This document shows positions 1 to 8,550 of a stretch of 23,298 nt of DNA, piece after piece; the first letter of the stretch is position 1; every line of letters starts with the position of its first letter. Under the pieces are notes generated by a model. That model made no database searches and was not told where the DNA came from. It saw only the letters and a program-made list of their open reading frames with translations. Source of the DNA: a bacterium (GTDB taxonomy: Bacteria; UBP15; UBA6099); NCBI GenBank assembly GCA_029573925.1, contig JAKQBV010000006.1, positions 1 through 23,298 of the forward strand. Direction: 5' to 3'. Made by a program: the position numbers and the translations under genes.

Positions 1-1094
1 TCGCCGCGCCTCATAGATTTGGGCGTGTACACGCAGAACGGCTCCTCGGCCAGATAGTCTCCGGAAAGCTCAAGCGCTCTTGCTCTGCATCCGCCGCAGA
101 CTTTCACGTATTCGCACACGCCGCATTTTCCCTTGTATGTCCGCGTGTCCCTCAATTCGTTGAACACTTTGGAATTTTCATAGATTTTTTTGAAGTCAAA
201 GTTTTCGCGCCGCAATTCGCCGCAGTTGACATCGAAGAATCCGCAAGGCTGAAGAATGCCGTCGTAAGAGACAAAAACGAAGCCGTCTCCGCCCATGCAG
301 CCTTTTGTCATGGCGAAAAGCCCGTGGGACTTCGGAGTTACCTCGCGGCCCGCTTTTTCTTCCCGCTGCCTGAATATGCGGTGGTAGTGAGGCGCGCAAG
401 TGGGTTTGAATTGAATGTCGGTTTCGAGGCTTTTTTCATAGACCCAGTTGAGGGCGCGCTCGTATTCGCCGGGCGGTATTTCGAGGTCGGATATGGCTTT
501 GCCGCGCCCTGTCGGAACTAGAAGGAACGGGTTGAAGGCAACGGCTCCGAGCCGTTCTGCGAGCGCGAGTATGTCCGCCAGTTCGGAAATATTGTGTTTG
601 GTCACCGTGGTGTTGATCTGGAACTCCACGCCCGCGTCCCGCGCGCTGTCGATGCCTCGAAGCGCGCCATCGAACGCTCCGGGGACGCCTCTGAATTCGT
701 CGTGAGTCGCCGCAGTGGCGCCGTCGATGCTGACGCTGATTCGTTGTATTCCTGACTCCTTCATCATCGAGGCGGTTTCAGGAGTGATGAGCGGCCCGCA
801 CGGGGACATAACGACGCGCAGCCCTTTGTCGGTTCCGTACCGGGCTATGTCATAAATGTCTTCGCGGGTCATCGGCTCGCCGCCGGTTAGAATTAGTATC
901 GGTTTTGAGAAAGAAGCGATATTGTCAATGAGCAGTCGCGCTTCCGCCGGGGACAGCTCGCCAGCGTAGTCCTGATCGCGCGCGGAGCCTCGGCAGTGCT
1001 TGCATTTCATTGGGCATCTGCGCGTGGTCTCCCAAGCCACCAGCCGAGGCGCAGGCCCGGCAGGTCTTCCGCCGCCGTCCATGCCGCCTATCAT
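1..1094 (-). CDS. ahbD: AhbD-like radical SAM heme b synthase (3' end cut by window edge)
   Basis: Likely the last enzyme of the siroheme-dependent heme pathway, which oxidatively decarboxylates two propionate side chains of Fe-coproporphyrin III to vinyls, giving heme b. My translation from the ATG at 1094 begins MIGGMDGGGRPAG. It has the radical-SAM cluster motif CPMKCKHC (Cys27, 31, 34) and GGEP at about 71-74. A C-terminal SPASM-type cysteine region follows, with CGVCEYVKVCGGCRARA and then EEPFCVY near the edge. About 364 residues are visible and no stop is reached, so only a short tail should be missing. The start overlaps the hemB stop in an ATGA arrangement, which suggests translational coupling. 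The protein is a paralogue of the AhbC-like protein two genes upstream. NirJ-type heme d1 enzymes and peptide-modifying SPASM proteins are alternatives, but the heme-gene context favours AhbD. Confidence 0.82.
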   Translation of the reverse strand, partial: MIGGMDGGGRPAGPAPRLVAWETTRRCPMKCKHCRGSARDQDYAGELSPAEARLLIDNIASFSKPILILTGGEPMTREDIYDIARYGTDKGLRVVMSPCGPLITPETASMMKESGIQRISVSIDGATAATHDEFRGVPGAFDGALRGIDSARDAGVEFQINTTVTKHNISELADILALAERLGAVAFNPFLLVPTGRGKAISDLEIPPGEYERALNWVYEKSLETDIQFKPTCAPHYHRIFRQREEKAGREVTPKSHGLFAMTKGCMGGDGFVFVSYDGILQPCGFFDVNCGELRRENFDFKKIYENSKVFNELRDTRTYKGKCGVCEYVKVCGGCRARALELSGDYLAEEPFCVYTPKSMRRG

Positions 1095-2074
1095 CCGTTC
1101 CTCCTCTTAAACTCTTCCGCGACCGCCTTTGCGAAGTACGTCAGAATCATGTCCGCGCCCGCGCGCTTTATTGAAGTCAGCGACTCGAACATAGCGCGGT
1201 CCGCGTCGAGCATCCCGCGCTCCGCCGCAGCCATGATCATCGAATACTCGCCGCTTACGCTGTAGGCGGCCAAGGGGAGGTTCGAGCGCTCTCGGACGGC
1301 GGCGATGACGTCAAGGTAAGCCAGCGCCGGTTTCACCATGAGGATGTCCGCGCCTTCTCCCTCATCAAGGTCGATTTCGCGAAGAGCCTCGCGTCTGTTC
1401 GCGGGGTCCATCTGATACGAGCGCCTGTCGCCGAACTGAGGCGCGCTGTCGGCGGCGTCTCTGAACGGGCCGTAAAAGGCCGATGCGTATTTTGCGGCGT
1501 ATGACATGATGGGAGTCAAGGCGAAGCCGGATTCGTCTAGCGCGGCGCGTATGGCCGCCACGCGCCCGTCCATCATGTCCGACGGAGCCACAATGTCCGC
1601 CCCTGCCGCGACGTGGGACAGGGCCATCCGCGAGAGTTGCTTCAGCGTCGAGTCATTGTCCACTTCATTGCCTTTCAGCAAACCGCAATGGCCGTGCGAC
1701 GTGTATTCGCAGAGGCAGACGTCCGTTATCACGCATAAATCCGGCGCGGCTTTTTTTATCAAAGCCGTCGCTTTTTGCACGACGCCGTCGGCTTTGACGC
1801 CGGACTCGCCCTTGGGGTCCTTTTTCTCCGGCAGGCCGAATAATATGACCGCCGGGATTCCGAGCGCGAAAAGCTCCGCGCATTCGGCGGCGGCGGCGTC
1901 CGCAGTCATCTGATATTGTCCGGGCATTGTGGCGATTTCACGCTTTTTCCCCGACCCGGGTATTATGAAAAGCGGAGCTATAAGGTCGTCGACGCTCAGC
2001 GTCGTCTCTCTTGTCATTCGCCTTAGAGTTTCGGTCCTTCTCATCCTTCTCATTCGAACAATCGGGAATTCCAT
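1091..2074 (-). CDS. hemB: Delta-aminolevulinic acid dehydratase (porphobilinogen synthase)
   Basis: Condenses two 5-aminolevulinate molecules into porphobilinogen in the cytoplasm. The 327-residue product has the usual family length. It carries the zinc-type cysteine motif DVCLCEYTSHGHCG (Cys120, 122, 130) and the two active-site lysines, in SYAAKYAS (Lys195) and MVKP (Lys248). The reading frame is open further upstream to 2209, but I chose the ATG at 2074. It has GGAG eight bases ahead, begins the homologous part (MEFPIVRMRRMRR) and avoids a long overlap with ahbC, which ends at 2080, five bases upstream. The arginine-rich start is typical of the family. It sits between the two radical-SAM heme genes, so its expression is probably tied to theirs in the same transcript. 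Confidence 0.96.
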   Translation of the reverse strand: MEFPIVRMRRMRRTETLRRMTRETTLSVDDLIAPLFIIPGSGKKREIATMPGQYQMTADAAAAECAELFALGIPAVILFGLPEKKDPKGESGVKADGVVQKATALIKKAAPDLCVITDVCLCEYTSHGHCGLLKGNEVDNDSTLKQLSRMALSHVAAGADIVAPSDMMDGRVAAIRAALDESGFALTPIMSYAAKYASAFYGPFRDAADSAPQFGDRRSYQMDPANRREALREIDLDEGEGADILMVKPALAYLDVIAAVRERSNLPLAAYSVSGEYSMIMAAAERGMLDADRAMFESLTSIKRAGADMILTYFAKAVAEEFKRRNG

Positions 2075-2079
2075 GAGTG

Positions 2080-3264
2080 TCACTCCAATCCGATTTCTTC
2101 GTCGGTCAGGTAGCAGGCCGGGTCTTGCGCCCATTCGTCGCCGTACACTGCTTCCGCGCGCACTCGGAAGTTTCCCGCGCACACGTCGAGGAAACGGCAT
2201 TTCGCGCACCTGCCGCCAACGTGTTTCTTCTTATCTTTCAGTTTCGCCATCAGGGGGTCGGACGTGTCCGTCCAAATCTCGCTGAACGGGCGCTCCTTTA
2301 CGTTTCCAAACGAGCGGTGGCGCCAGAACTGGTCGGCGTGAACGCTACCGTCCCAGCTTACGCAGCTTATGCCCAAGCCGGAGCTGTTGCCGCCGTTCAT
2401 CTTCAGCAACTCCATCACGCCGTCCGCGCGCGGGTTGCCTTCGCGCAACATTCGCAGATACACGTAAGGCCCGTCGCAGTGGTTGTCAACGGTGAGGACT
2501 TCCTTTTCTATGCCGCGCGCGTGAAGTTCCGCGGTCCTGTCGATTATCAGGTCCACCACGCGGCGCGACTCTTCCCGCGACAAATCCTCTTCGATGAGCT
2601 TTGCGCCCCGCCCGGCGTAGACAAGATGGTAGAAACATATCCGGGGAATGTCCTTCTCTTCGAGCAGGTCGAAAATTCCGCCGATGTCCGCCGCGTTTCG
2701 CTTGTTGATTGTGAACCGCAGACCGACTTTGATACCCTGTCTTTTGCAGGCGGCGATACCGGCCAGAGCCGCGTCGAACGCTCCGGGAATTCCCCTGAAC
2801 TTGTCGTTGGTTTCCCTCAGTCCGTCAAGGCTCACCCCGACGTATGAGAGGCCGATCCGCTTGAACCTCTCGGCCATCTTGTCGTCTATGAGAGTGCCGT
2901 TTGTGGATATGACCGCGCGCATGCCTTTAGAGACGGCGTATTCTGCCAGTTCGAAAAGGTCGGGGCGCATGGTCGGCTCGCCTCCGGAAAACAAAGCGAC
3001 CGGACATCCAAACGCGGACAGATCGTCGATGAGCGCGCGCCCCTCGGCGGTCGAAAGCTCGCCTTCATAGTTGATGTCGCGCGATTGAGAGTAGCAGTGG
3101 ACGCAGCGCAAGTTGCACCGCCTCCCCATGTTCCACACCACAACAGGTTTCTTGTCTTCAGAAAATTGGAGCAGGTGGGACGGAAGCCGCCCGCTTTGCC
3201 TGCCGTATCTCAGCGCGTCGGACGGCTCGACCGTCCCGCAGTACAGTTTAGATATACCTATCAT
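2080..3264 (-). CDS. ahbC: AhbC-like radical SAM 12,18-didecarboxysiroheme deacetylase
   Basis: Predicted to remove the acetate side chains of 12,18-didecarboxysiroheme to give Fe-coproporphyrin III. The 394-residue protein starts MIGISKLYCGTVEPSDALRY, an N-terminus typical of AhbC/NirJ1-type proteins. It has the radical-SAM motif CNLRCVHC (Cys50, 54, 57), GGEP at 94-97, and a SPASM-type C-terminal cysteine set (Cys301, 353, 356, 362, 384) for a second iron-sulfur cluster. The ATG at 3264 has GGAG nine bases upstream. It lies 34 bases after the cobA-hemD fusion and five bases before hemB. NirJ of heme d1 synthesis is the main alternative. No nirS or other heme d1 gene is visible here, and the presence of a second, AhbD-like paralogue supports the heme b route. 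Confidence 0.86.
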   Translation of the reverse strand: MIGISKLYCGTVEPSDALRYGRQSGRLPSHLLQFSEDKKPVVVWNMGRRCNLRCVHCYSQSRDINYEGELSTAEGRALIDDLSAFGCPVALFSGGEPTMRPDLFELAEYAVSKGMRAVISTNGTLIDDKMAERFKRIGLSYVGVSLDGLRETNDKFRGIPGAFDAALAGIAACKRQGIKVGLRFTINKRNAADIGGIFDLLEEKDIPRICFYHLVYAGRGAKLIEEDLSREESRRVVDLIIDRTAELHARGIEKEVLTVDNHCDGPYVYLRMLREGNPRADGVMELLKMNGGNSSGLGISCVSWDGSVHADQFWRHRSFGNVKERPFSEIWTDTSDPLMAKLKDKKKHVGGRCAKCRFLDVCAGNFRVRAEAVYGDEWAQDPACYLTDEEIGLE

Positions 3265-3298
3265 CTATTTGTGCTCCAAATGTATTTGTCCTTCTAAA

Positions 3299-4828
3299 TC
3301 ATTTCACGCCGAAGAATTTCAACGCTGCGGTCACAAGGCCCGGAATCGTGAAGTCTTCCGCCTCGGCGGAAAGCGGTATGCCGCATTTGCGCATCGTGTC
3401 GGAAGTCACCGGGCCTATCGAGATTCCCGCGAATCTATTCGCGTTCGCGGCAATGAAATCCGCGCCCATTCTTTCAGCGAAGAAGCGGGCGGTCGAGGAG
3501 CTTGTGAAAGTCACGGCGTCCACATCGCCGACAGAGACGCGCGCGCGCAGCGCCTCGACGTCGAAATCTCCCGGAACAGTTTTGTACGCGACGACCTCGT
3601 TCACCTTGGCGCCCTGTTCGCGCAACAGGCGGGGCAGGGCTTCTCTCGCTATGTCCGCGCGCGGCATAAGATACTTCTTGCCGTCCGGCGGCTCGATCCC
3701 GCACAAGCCTTCGAATATCTCTTCGGCGATATATTTATCCGGTTGATAATCCGGGACAATGCCGAAATCGCGCAGCCTCTGGGACGTCGCCGGGCCGATG
3801 CTCGCCACTCTGACGTTCGCGAAGTTTCGCGCGTCGCCGCCGATTTTCCAGAGTCTCCCCATAAAGTATTCGACACCGTTGACGCTGGTGAAAATCGCCC
3901 AGTGATACGAGCCGAGTTCGCCCGCCGCGGCGTCCATCGGCCCCCAGTCGTCCGGCGGAACTATCGCGATGGTCGGCATCTCTATCGTGTCCGCGCCCAG
4001 CCGTCTCAGAGCCTCGTCGAGTTTGCTTGCCTGCGCCCGGCTTCTCGTCACCACTATCGTTTTTCCGAACAGAGGCTTCTTCTCGAACCATGCCAGTTCG
4101 TCCCTCAGATCGTTCGCTTCTCCCACAATAGTCAAGGCTGGCGGCTTCACATTTTCACATGCCGCTTTGGCGCAGATGTCGCCTAGCGTTCCCGTAATAA
4201 CCCTCTGCTTGGGCATCGTCGCCCATTCGACGATCGACACCGGGGTTTGAGGCGAGCGGCCGTTCGCGATAAGTTTTGACACAATGTCGGGAAGGTTTTT
4301 TACGCCCATATAGAACACTAGCGTTCCCGCCGCAGTGGAAATCTTCGACCAATCGATAGAACTGTCGTCTTTGGACGGGTCCTCGTGTCCGGTGACGAAC
4401 GCGAGCGTGGATGTGTGCCGCCTGTCCGTCAACGGGATTCCGGCGTATGCAGCCGCGCCCAGCGCGGCCGGTATGCCCGGAACAACCTCGACCTCGACTC
4501 CGCGCTGAACCAGAAACGACATCTCTTCGGAACCGCGCCCGAATATATAGGGGTCGCCGCCCTTGAGCCGGACGACATGGGACGCGGATAAAGCTTTGTC
4601 ATACAGCAACTGATTTATGCCGTCCTGCCTTAGCGTGTGCGCGCCGCCTTTTTTTCCGACGTATATTTTTTCAGCTTTTTCTTTCGCGTGTTTGAGCAGG
4701 GCGGGGTTGGCTAGGTAGTCGTATATAATCACATCGGAGTCTTTAATAGCTTCAAGGCCGCGGACAGTGATAAGTCCGGGATCCCCCGGCCCAGCCCCGA
4801 CCAACGTGACTTTTCCTGTTTTTGCCAT
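3299..4828 (-). CDS. cobA-hemD: Fused uroporphyrinogen-III C-methyltransferase / uroporphyrinogen-III synthase
   Basis: A two-domain 509-residue enzyme. Residues about 1-248 form the SAM-dependent methyltransferase (SUMT) that makes precorrin-2. They show VGAGPGDPGL (10-19), VRLKGGDPYIFGRG (86-99) and VVPGIPAALGAAAYAGIPLTDR-type residues around 116-135. Residues about 254-509 form the uroporphyrinogen-III synthase that closes and inverts ring D, beginning near GKTIVVTRSRAQASKLDEAL. The fusion couples ring closure to methylation and so pushes carbon toward siroheme. The ATG at 4828 has GGAG nine bases upstream and is 18 bases after hemC. Such fusions are common in anaerobic lineages. No separate hemD is seen, and none is needed. 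Confidence 0.95.
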   Translation of the reverse strand: MAKTGKVTLVGAGPGDPGLITVRGLEAIKDSDVIIYDYLANPALLKHAKEKAEKIYVGKKGGAHTLRQDGINQLLYDKALSASHVVRLKGGDPYIFGRGSEEMSFLVQRGVEVEVVPGIPAALGAAAYAGIPLTDRRHTSTLAFVTGHEDPSKDDSSIDWSKISTAAGTLVFYMGVKNLPDIVSKLIANGRSPQTPVSIVEWATMPKQRVITGTLGDICAKAACENVKPPALTIVGEANDLRDELAWFEKKPLFGKTIVVTRSRAQASKLDEALRRLGADTIEMPTIAIVPPDDWGPMDAAAGELGSYHWAIFTSVNGVEYFMGRLWKIGGDARNFANVRVASIGPATSQRLRDFGIVPDYQPDKYIAEEIFEGLCGIEPPDGKKYLMPRADIAREALPRLLREQGAKVNEVVAYKTVPGDFDVEALRARVSVGDVDAVTFTSSSTARFFAERMGADFIAANANRFAGISIGPVTSDTMRKCGIPLSAEAEDFTIPGLVTAALKFFGVK

Positions 4829-4846
4829 AAGATTCTTCTCCGGGAA

Positions 4847-5791
4847 TCAATCCATTTTTGGGCATTGAGAGCGGATATCAGCCAGAACCGCGCCCGCGCC
4901 TTCAGCGATGAGCCGCCGCGCAAGGCGTCCGCCGAGCGCCGAGGCTTCTTCCGTCGCGCCAGCTTCCTCGCCTTCGTAAAACGGCGACCCGCACAGCCCG
5001 GCCACCATTCCGGAAAGTTTCAACCTTCCGTCGGGAAGAACGGTTGTTAAGACGCCCACAGGAACCTGACATCCGCCTTCAAGCTCCCGCAGGAAAGCGC
5101 GCTCGGCGTTCGTCGCCGCGCGGGTCGGCGGGTGTTCCAGAGCGCCGACGATCTCCTTGACGCGCGAGTCGTCCGCGCGGACTTCCACCGCCAGAGCGCC
5201 CTGTCCGACCGCATGAAGCCAGTTGTCATCTTCGCCCAGCACGCGCGAAACTCTGTCCGCGCAGCCCATGCGCGTCAAACCCGCCAGCGCTAGGATAAGC
5301 GCGTCGTATTCGCCGGCGTCAAGCTTGTCCAGCCGGGTGTTGACGTTGCCCCGGATGTCAACAGCTTTGACGTCGGGCCGCCTGCGCAGAAGCTGCGAAA
5401 TCCGCCGCAGGCTGCTTGAGCCGACCCGCGCGCCAGCCGGAAGATTTTCAAGAGACGCGCCCGGCGCGCCTATCAGCGCGTCCTCCGCAGGCGCCCTTTC
5501 CAGAACCGCCCCGACTTCCAGCCCGGCGGGAAGCTCAGTCGGCAGGTCCTTGTAGCTGTGGACGGCCAAGTCAATGTCGCCGTCCAGCAACTGCTGTTCT
5601 ATCTCGCGGGTGAAAAGCCCCTTGTCGCCTATCTTCGCTAGCGGGGCGTCGAGTATCCTGTCCCCCGTCGTCACAATGATTCTCTCGTCGATGTCCAGAC
5701 CGGGGAATATCGCGGCCAGCGAGTCCCTGACGAATGCCGACTGTATGCGCGCCAGCTTGCTGCGCCGCGTTCCTATGATAAGCCTACTCAC
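4847..5791 (-). CDS. hemC: Hydroxymethylbilane synthase (porphobilinogen deaminase)
   Basis: Polymerises four porphobilinogens into hydroxymethylbilane, the substrate of the downstream HemD domain. The 314-residue product has the catalytic HSYKDLP (Asp82), the basic GSSSLRR and DIRGNV segments, and ELEGGCQVPVG, in which Cys241 would hold the dipyrromethane cofactor. I take the GTG at 5791 as the start. The homologous region begins directly at SRLIIGTRRSKLA, and GGAG lies ten bases upstream. A TTG at 5812 in the same frame is a weaker alternative that would add seven residues. The start lies inside hemA, overlapping its end by eight bases, which suggests coupled translation. Confidence 0.95.
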   Translation of the reverse strand: MSRLIIGTRRSKLARIQSAFVRDSLAAIFPGLDIDERIIVTTGDRILDAPLAKIGDKGLFTREIEQQLLDGDIDLAVHSYKDLPTELPAGLEVGAVLERAPAEDALIGAPGASLENLPAGARVGSSSLRRISQLLRRRPDVKAVDIRGNVNTRLDKLDAGEYDALILALAGLTRMGCADRVSRVLGEDDNWLHAVGQGALAVEVRADDSRVKEIVGALEHPPTRAATNAERAFLRELEGGCQVPVGVLTTVLPDGRLKLSGMVAGLCGSPFYEGEEAGATEEASALGGRLARRLIAEGAGAVLADIRSQCPKMD

Positions 5792-7070
5792 GCCCGTTGT
5801 TCTCCAGATCAAATATTTTTCTTATCGTCGCCACCCAGTAAGGCGCGTCGTCCGCGCCCCCGTGCTTGCTCTCGCGCAAAAGAGAGATTGGCGGGTGCAA
5901 CAGTTTGCCGACCAGCCCTTGCGCCAGAGCTTCCAACTGTTCCCTCTGTTCCGGCGAGAAATGCTTTGCGCTCTTATCCACTTCATTTCTCTTTACCGAT
6001 TCCGCCCACTCGACAAGCTCCTTTATGGCCGGAGTCACTTCGAGAGACCTGTACCAATCGACGAAATCGTCAAGCTCTTCTTCGATGATGCGCTCGACGC
6101 GAGGGACTTCCCGTTTGCGTCTGCCGAGGTTCACGTCCACGATTTTTCTCAGATCGTCGATGTCGTGCGCGAACACATTATAGATTTTTTTTACAGCCGG
6201 ATCGACGTTCCTCGGCACTCCGATGTCGATGATAAACAGAACGCGGTTCTGTCGTTCGCGCATAGCCGCGCGGACAGACTTCTCATCGATGACGAACTCG
6301 CGCGAAGCGGTGGCCGCTATGACAGCGTCTGCGTCGACAAGCGCTGTTTTTAATTCCGCGAACGGAGTGAAACGACCGCCGAGAGAGTCCGCCAGCGCGC
6401 GTCCGGTCTCGTCTGTCCTGTTCGTCACCGCGAGCGAGCCGATTCTTTTTTGAATAAAATGCTCGGCTGTCAGACGCGCCATTTCTCCGGCTCCGACAAC
6501 CAGCGCTTTTTTCTTTGAGATGTCTCTGAATACTTTCTGGGCAAGCTCTGCGGCCGCTAGGCTGACCGACACCGCTCCTACGCCGATTTCCGTTTCCGAC
6601 CTCGCGCGCTTGCCGGCTCTGAACGCCGCGTGCATCAATTTGTTCAACATAAAACCATTTGAGCGGGCGCGGGTCGCGATAGCGTACGCGTCTTTCATCT
6701 GCGCAAGAATCTGCGCTTCTCCCAGCATCATGGACTCCAGCCCGGCCGACACCCTGAAGGCGTGCCTCGCCGCTTCCCGGTTGTGGAAAGAGTAAAACAG
6801 ACCGTCGTCCAGCGCGCCTGCGCACTTCCAAGCTTTGAGCTTGCCTATCAGCCACAACGGAATTCCGGCGGCCTCTTCTCCCGGCATCGGAGAATGCCTT
6901 GCCAGAAGCTCCGTCCGGTTGCATGTGCTGACCAGCAGGCATTCCTCGACGCGGGGGTCGGCATTCAGCTCGTTCAAGGCCAACTCGGCCTCGGCCTCCG
7001 AGAACGCCAAACGCTCCCGTATCTCAACGGGCGCTGTATCATGGTTGATGCCGACAAGCGTCAGACGCAT
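5784..7070 (-). CDS. hemA: Glutamyl-tRNA reductase
   Basis: First committed step of C5-route tetrapyrrole synthesis: NADPH-dependent reduction of glutamyl-tRNA to glutamate-1-semialdehyde. The 428-residue protein has the usual length. It has the catalytic nucleophile Cys50 in STCNRTE, the conserved GEAQILAQMKDA block at 117-128, an NADPH-binding GAGEMA at 193-198, and a C-terminal helical dimerisation region. Its start at 7070 overlaps the end of the preceding dehydrogenase gene by ten bases, and AAGGA abuts the ATG, so translation is probably coupled. The next enzyme of the route, glutamate-1-semialdehyde aminomutase (HemL), is not in the window. Confidence 0.96.
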   Translation of the reverse strand: MRLTLVGINHDTAPVEIRERLAFSEAEAELALNELNADPRVEECLLVSTCNRTELLARHSPMPGEEAAGIPLWLIGKLKAWKCAGALDDGLFYSFHNREAARHAFRVSAGLESMMLGEAQILAQMKDAYAIATRARSNGFMLNKLMHAAFRAGKRARSETEIGVGAVSVSLAAAELAQKVFRDISKKKALVVGAGEMARLTAEHFIQKRIGSLAVTNRTDETGRALADSLGGRFTPFAELKTALVDADAVIAATASREFVIDEKSVRAAMRERQNRVLFIIDIGVPRNVDPAVKKIYNVFAHDIDDLRKIVDVNLGRRKREVPRVERIIEEELDDFVDWYRSLEVTPAIKELVEWAESVKRNEVDKSAKHFSPEQREQLEALAQGLVGKLLHPPISLLRESKHGGADDAPYWVATIRKIFDLENNGRE

Positions 7071-7699
7071 TCCTTAAACAGCGCCTCAAGCGGCGCCTCG
7101 TCTCCTCTGAGAAACATGTCTATCTGCGGCGACGCAGCCACTTTGCTCATTATCCGCATGCGCTTTTTTTCATCCGGCTCGCTCTGGATGAGCTGTTCGC
7201 GGAACTCACGCAACTTTTCAAGGAGAGCCGCGTAAGAGGGCGGAAACGCCGCCTCCAAATCCCGCCGAATCTTCTTAGCCAGCGCCGGGGCCGCTCCGCC
7301 TGTAGAAATTGCGATAGTCAATTCTCCCCTGCGAACCGAAGCCGGAACATAGAATCCGCAAAGGTCTGGCACGTCCACCACGTTTACGAGGCGGCCTGCC
7401 GCGCGCGCGTCCTCGCTTATCTTCTTGTTAGCCGCCTCGTCGTTCGTGGCGGCGATAACAAGAAAATACTTCGCCGCTTCCCCAGCTTCGTATGCCCGCT
7501 CGCGAAACTCCGTTTTTCCTTCCGCCGCCAGACTGCGCAATGCGTCCGTAGCCTGCGGAGCCACCACCGTAACCTTCGCTCCGCATTCGAGCAGGCTCTC
7601 GACTTTTCTCTCCGCCACGGCCCCGCCGCCAACCACTAGGCAGTCCGTTCCTTCCAAATCCAGAAACATCGGATACATCGGTTTTTTGCGCCGCGCCAT
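7061..7699 (-). CDS. Met8/CysG-B-type precorrin-2 dehydrogenase / sirohydrochlorin ferrochelatase
   Basis: Probably oxidises precorrin-2 to sirohydrochlorin with NAD and may also insert iron to give siroheme. The 212-residue protein has an N-terminal nucleotide-binding fold with LVVGGGAVAERK (21-32). NVVDVPDLCGFYVPA follows; its Asp109 corresponds to the acid used for both activities in CysG and Met8. STGGAAPALAKKIRRDLE then leads into a helical dimerisation tail. It stands alone rather than fused to the methyltransferase as in CysG; here the methyltransferase is instead fused to HemD three genes downstream. The ATG at 7699 follows a GGGG eight bases upstream. Whether it keeps the chelatase activity or is a SirC-like dehydrogenase only cannot be settled by sight. 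Confidence 0.88.
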   Translation of the reverse strand: MARRKKPMYPMFLDLEGTDCLVVGGGAVAERKVESLLECGAKVTVVAPQATDALRSLAAEGKTEFRERAYEAGEAAKYFLVIAATNDEAANKKISEDARAAGRLVNVVDVPDLCGFYVPASVRRGELTIAISTGGAAPALAKKIRRDLEAAFPPSYAALLEKLREFREQLIQSEPDEKKRMRIMSKVAASPQIDMFLRGDEAPLEALFKECV

Positions 7700-7712
7700 C
7701 CGTTTTTCCCCG

Positions 7713-8519
7713 TCAGTAATAAATATTGTGGAACGTGTATGGAGCCACGTTCAGAATGAATATCGAAACCGCGACGGCGATGAATCCGATCGCGGACATG
7801 AGGGCAATGCGGACTCCGCGCCACCCGAAAAATATTTTCGCCACTAGTATTATCAGGTATATCTGCGCTGTAAAAACGGTGGCGGCCACCTTCGGGTCCC
7901 CCATCAGCAACTGTCCTCCGCCCACCTGCGCGAACCCCAGCAGTATCGACACGCACAACATAATGAAACCGAACACCGCCGCGCGGTACGTAGTGTCGTC
8001 TAGCTCCTCCAGAGACGGCAGTCTGTGGAACAGTAGTCCAAAACTGCCCCGCTTCAACTGTCTGTGCATCGCCAGATACATCGCGCTGTATATGAAAGCA
8101 ATCGTGAAAGCCGCATAACCTATGAGAGCCACCCCGACATGCGCAAAAAGCATTGAATCGTTGAACTGGGGCGGGCCGGGAACAATCTTCATGAAAATTG
8201 TCGCCGCTCCCTGCATAGCCGCCGTCGCTCCGTATATAAGCGCCCCGACGGATTTTGTTTCAGAATACCTTTCCAAAATAAGATAGATAGCGACCAGCAT
8301 GAAAGACAGAACGGCGGTCGCTTCCGCCCCTGTTGTGAGCGGGGGATGCTTGACTGCGCTTCTGAGAGCAATGAGGAAGAAAAAATCGAGCGCCGCCGCG
8401 CCGACAGCCAGCGCGCGTAGCGTCTTTCCTCCGCTCTTGCCGTCTATCAGCGCGAATTTTACATATCCAACGCACGCCGCCGCGTATGTAATCGTTACAA
8501 TGATGGAGAACAGCTTCAA
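7713..8519 (-). CDS. CcsA/HemX-family integral membrane protein
   Basis: A 268-residue, strongly hydrophobic protein with about eight predicted membrane segments, first in the heme operon. It aligns by eye with the CcsA/CcmC/HemX family. His58 lies in VKHPPLTTGAEA, His127 in FAHVGVALIGYAAF, and His264 in the C-terminal NVAPYTFHNIY segment, all at places where this family has conserved histidines. HemX is linked to control of HemA levels, while CcsA exports heme for cytochrome c maturation. The tryptophan-rich motif that CcsA/CcmC use to present heme is absent (GGGQLLMGDPK stands in its place), which favours a HemX-like role. The start is the TTG at 8519, with AGGA ten bases upstream; no ATG or GTG lies between it and the upstream stop at 8559-8561. 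Confidence 0.82.
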   Translation of the reverse strand: MKLFSIIVTITYAAACVGYVKFALIDGKSGGKTLRALAVGAAALDFFFLIALRSAVKHPPLTTGAEATAVLSFMLVAIYLILERYSETKSVGALIYGATAAMQGAATIFMKIVPGPPQFNDSMLFAHVGVALIGYAAFTIAFIYSAMYLAMHRQLKRGSFGLLFHRLPSLEELDDTTYRAAVFGFIMLCVSILLGFAQVGGGQLLMGDPKVAATVFTAQIYLIILVAKIFFGWRGVRIALMSAIGFIAVAVSIFILNVAPYTFHNIYY

Positions 8520-8550
8520 ACCGGAATCTTCCTTCCCGATATCTATATAC

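Noticed and set aside
2075..2209. N-terminal extension of HemB by 45 residues
   Set aside because: The extension is the shifted-frame reading of the end of ahbC, is unlike HemB, and the ATG at 2074 has a good ribosome site.
2077..2847. Open frame of 256 codons on the plus strand opposite ahbC
   Set aside because: It lies entirely within the antisense of a convincing radical SAM gene and shows no domain.
3113..4186. Open frame of 357 codons on the plus strand opposite the cobA-hemD fusion and ahbC
   Set aside because: It crosses the junction of two well-supported minus-strand genes, has no recognisable domain and no ribosome site.
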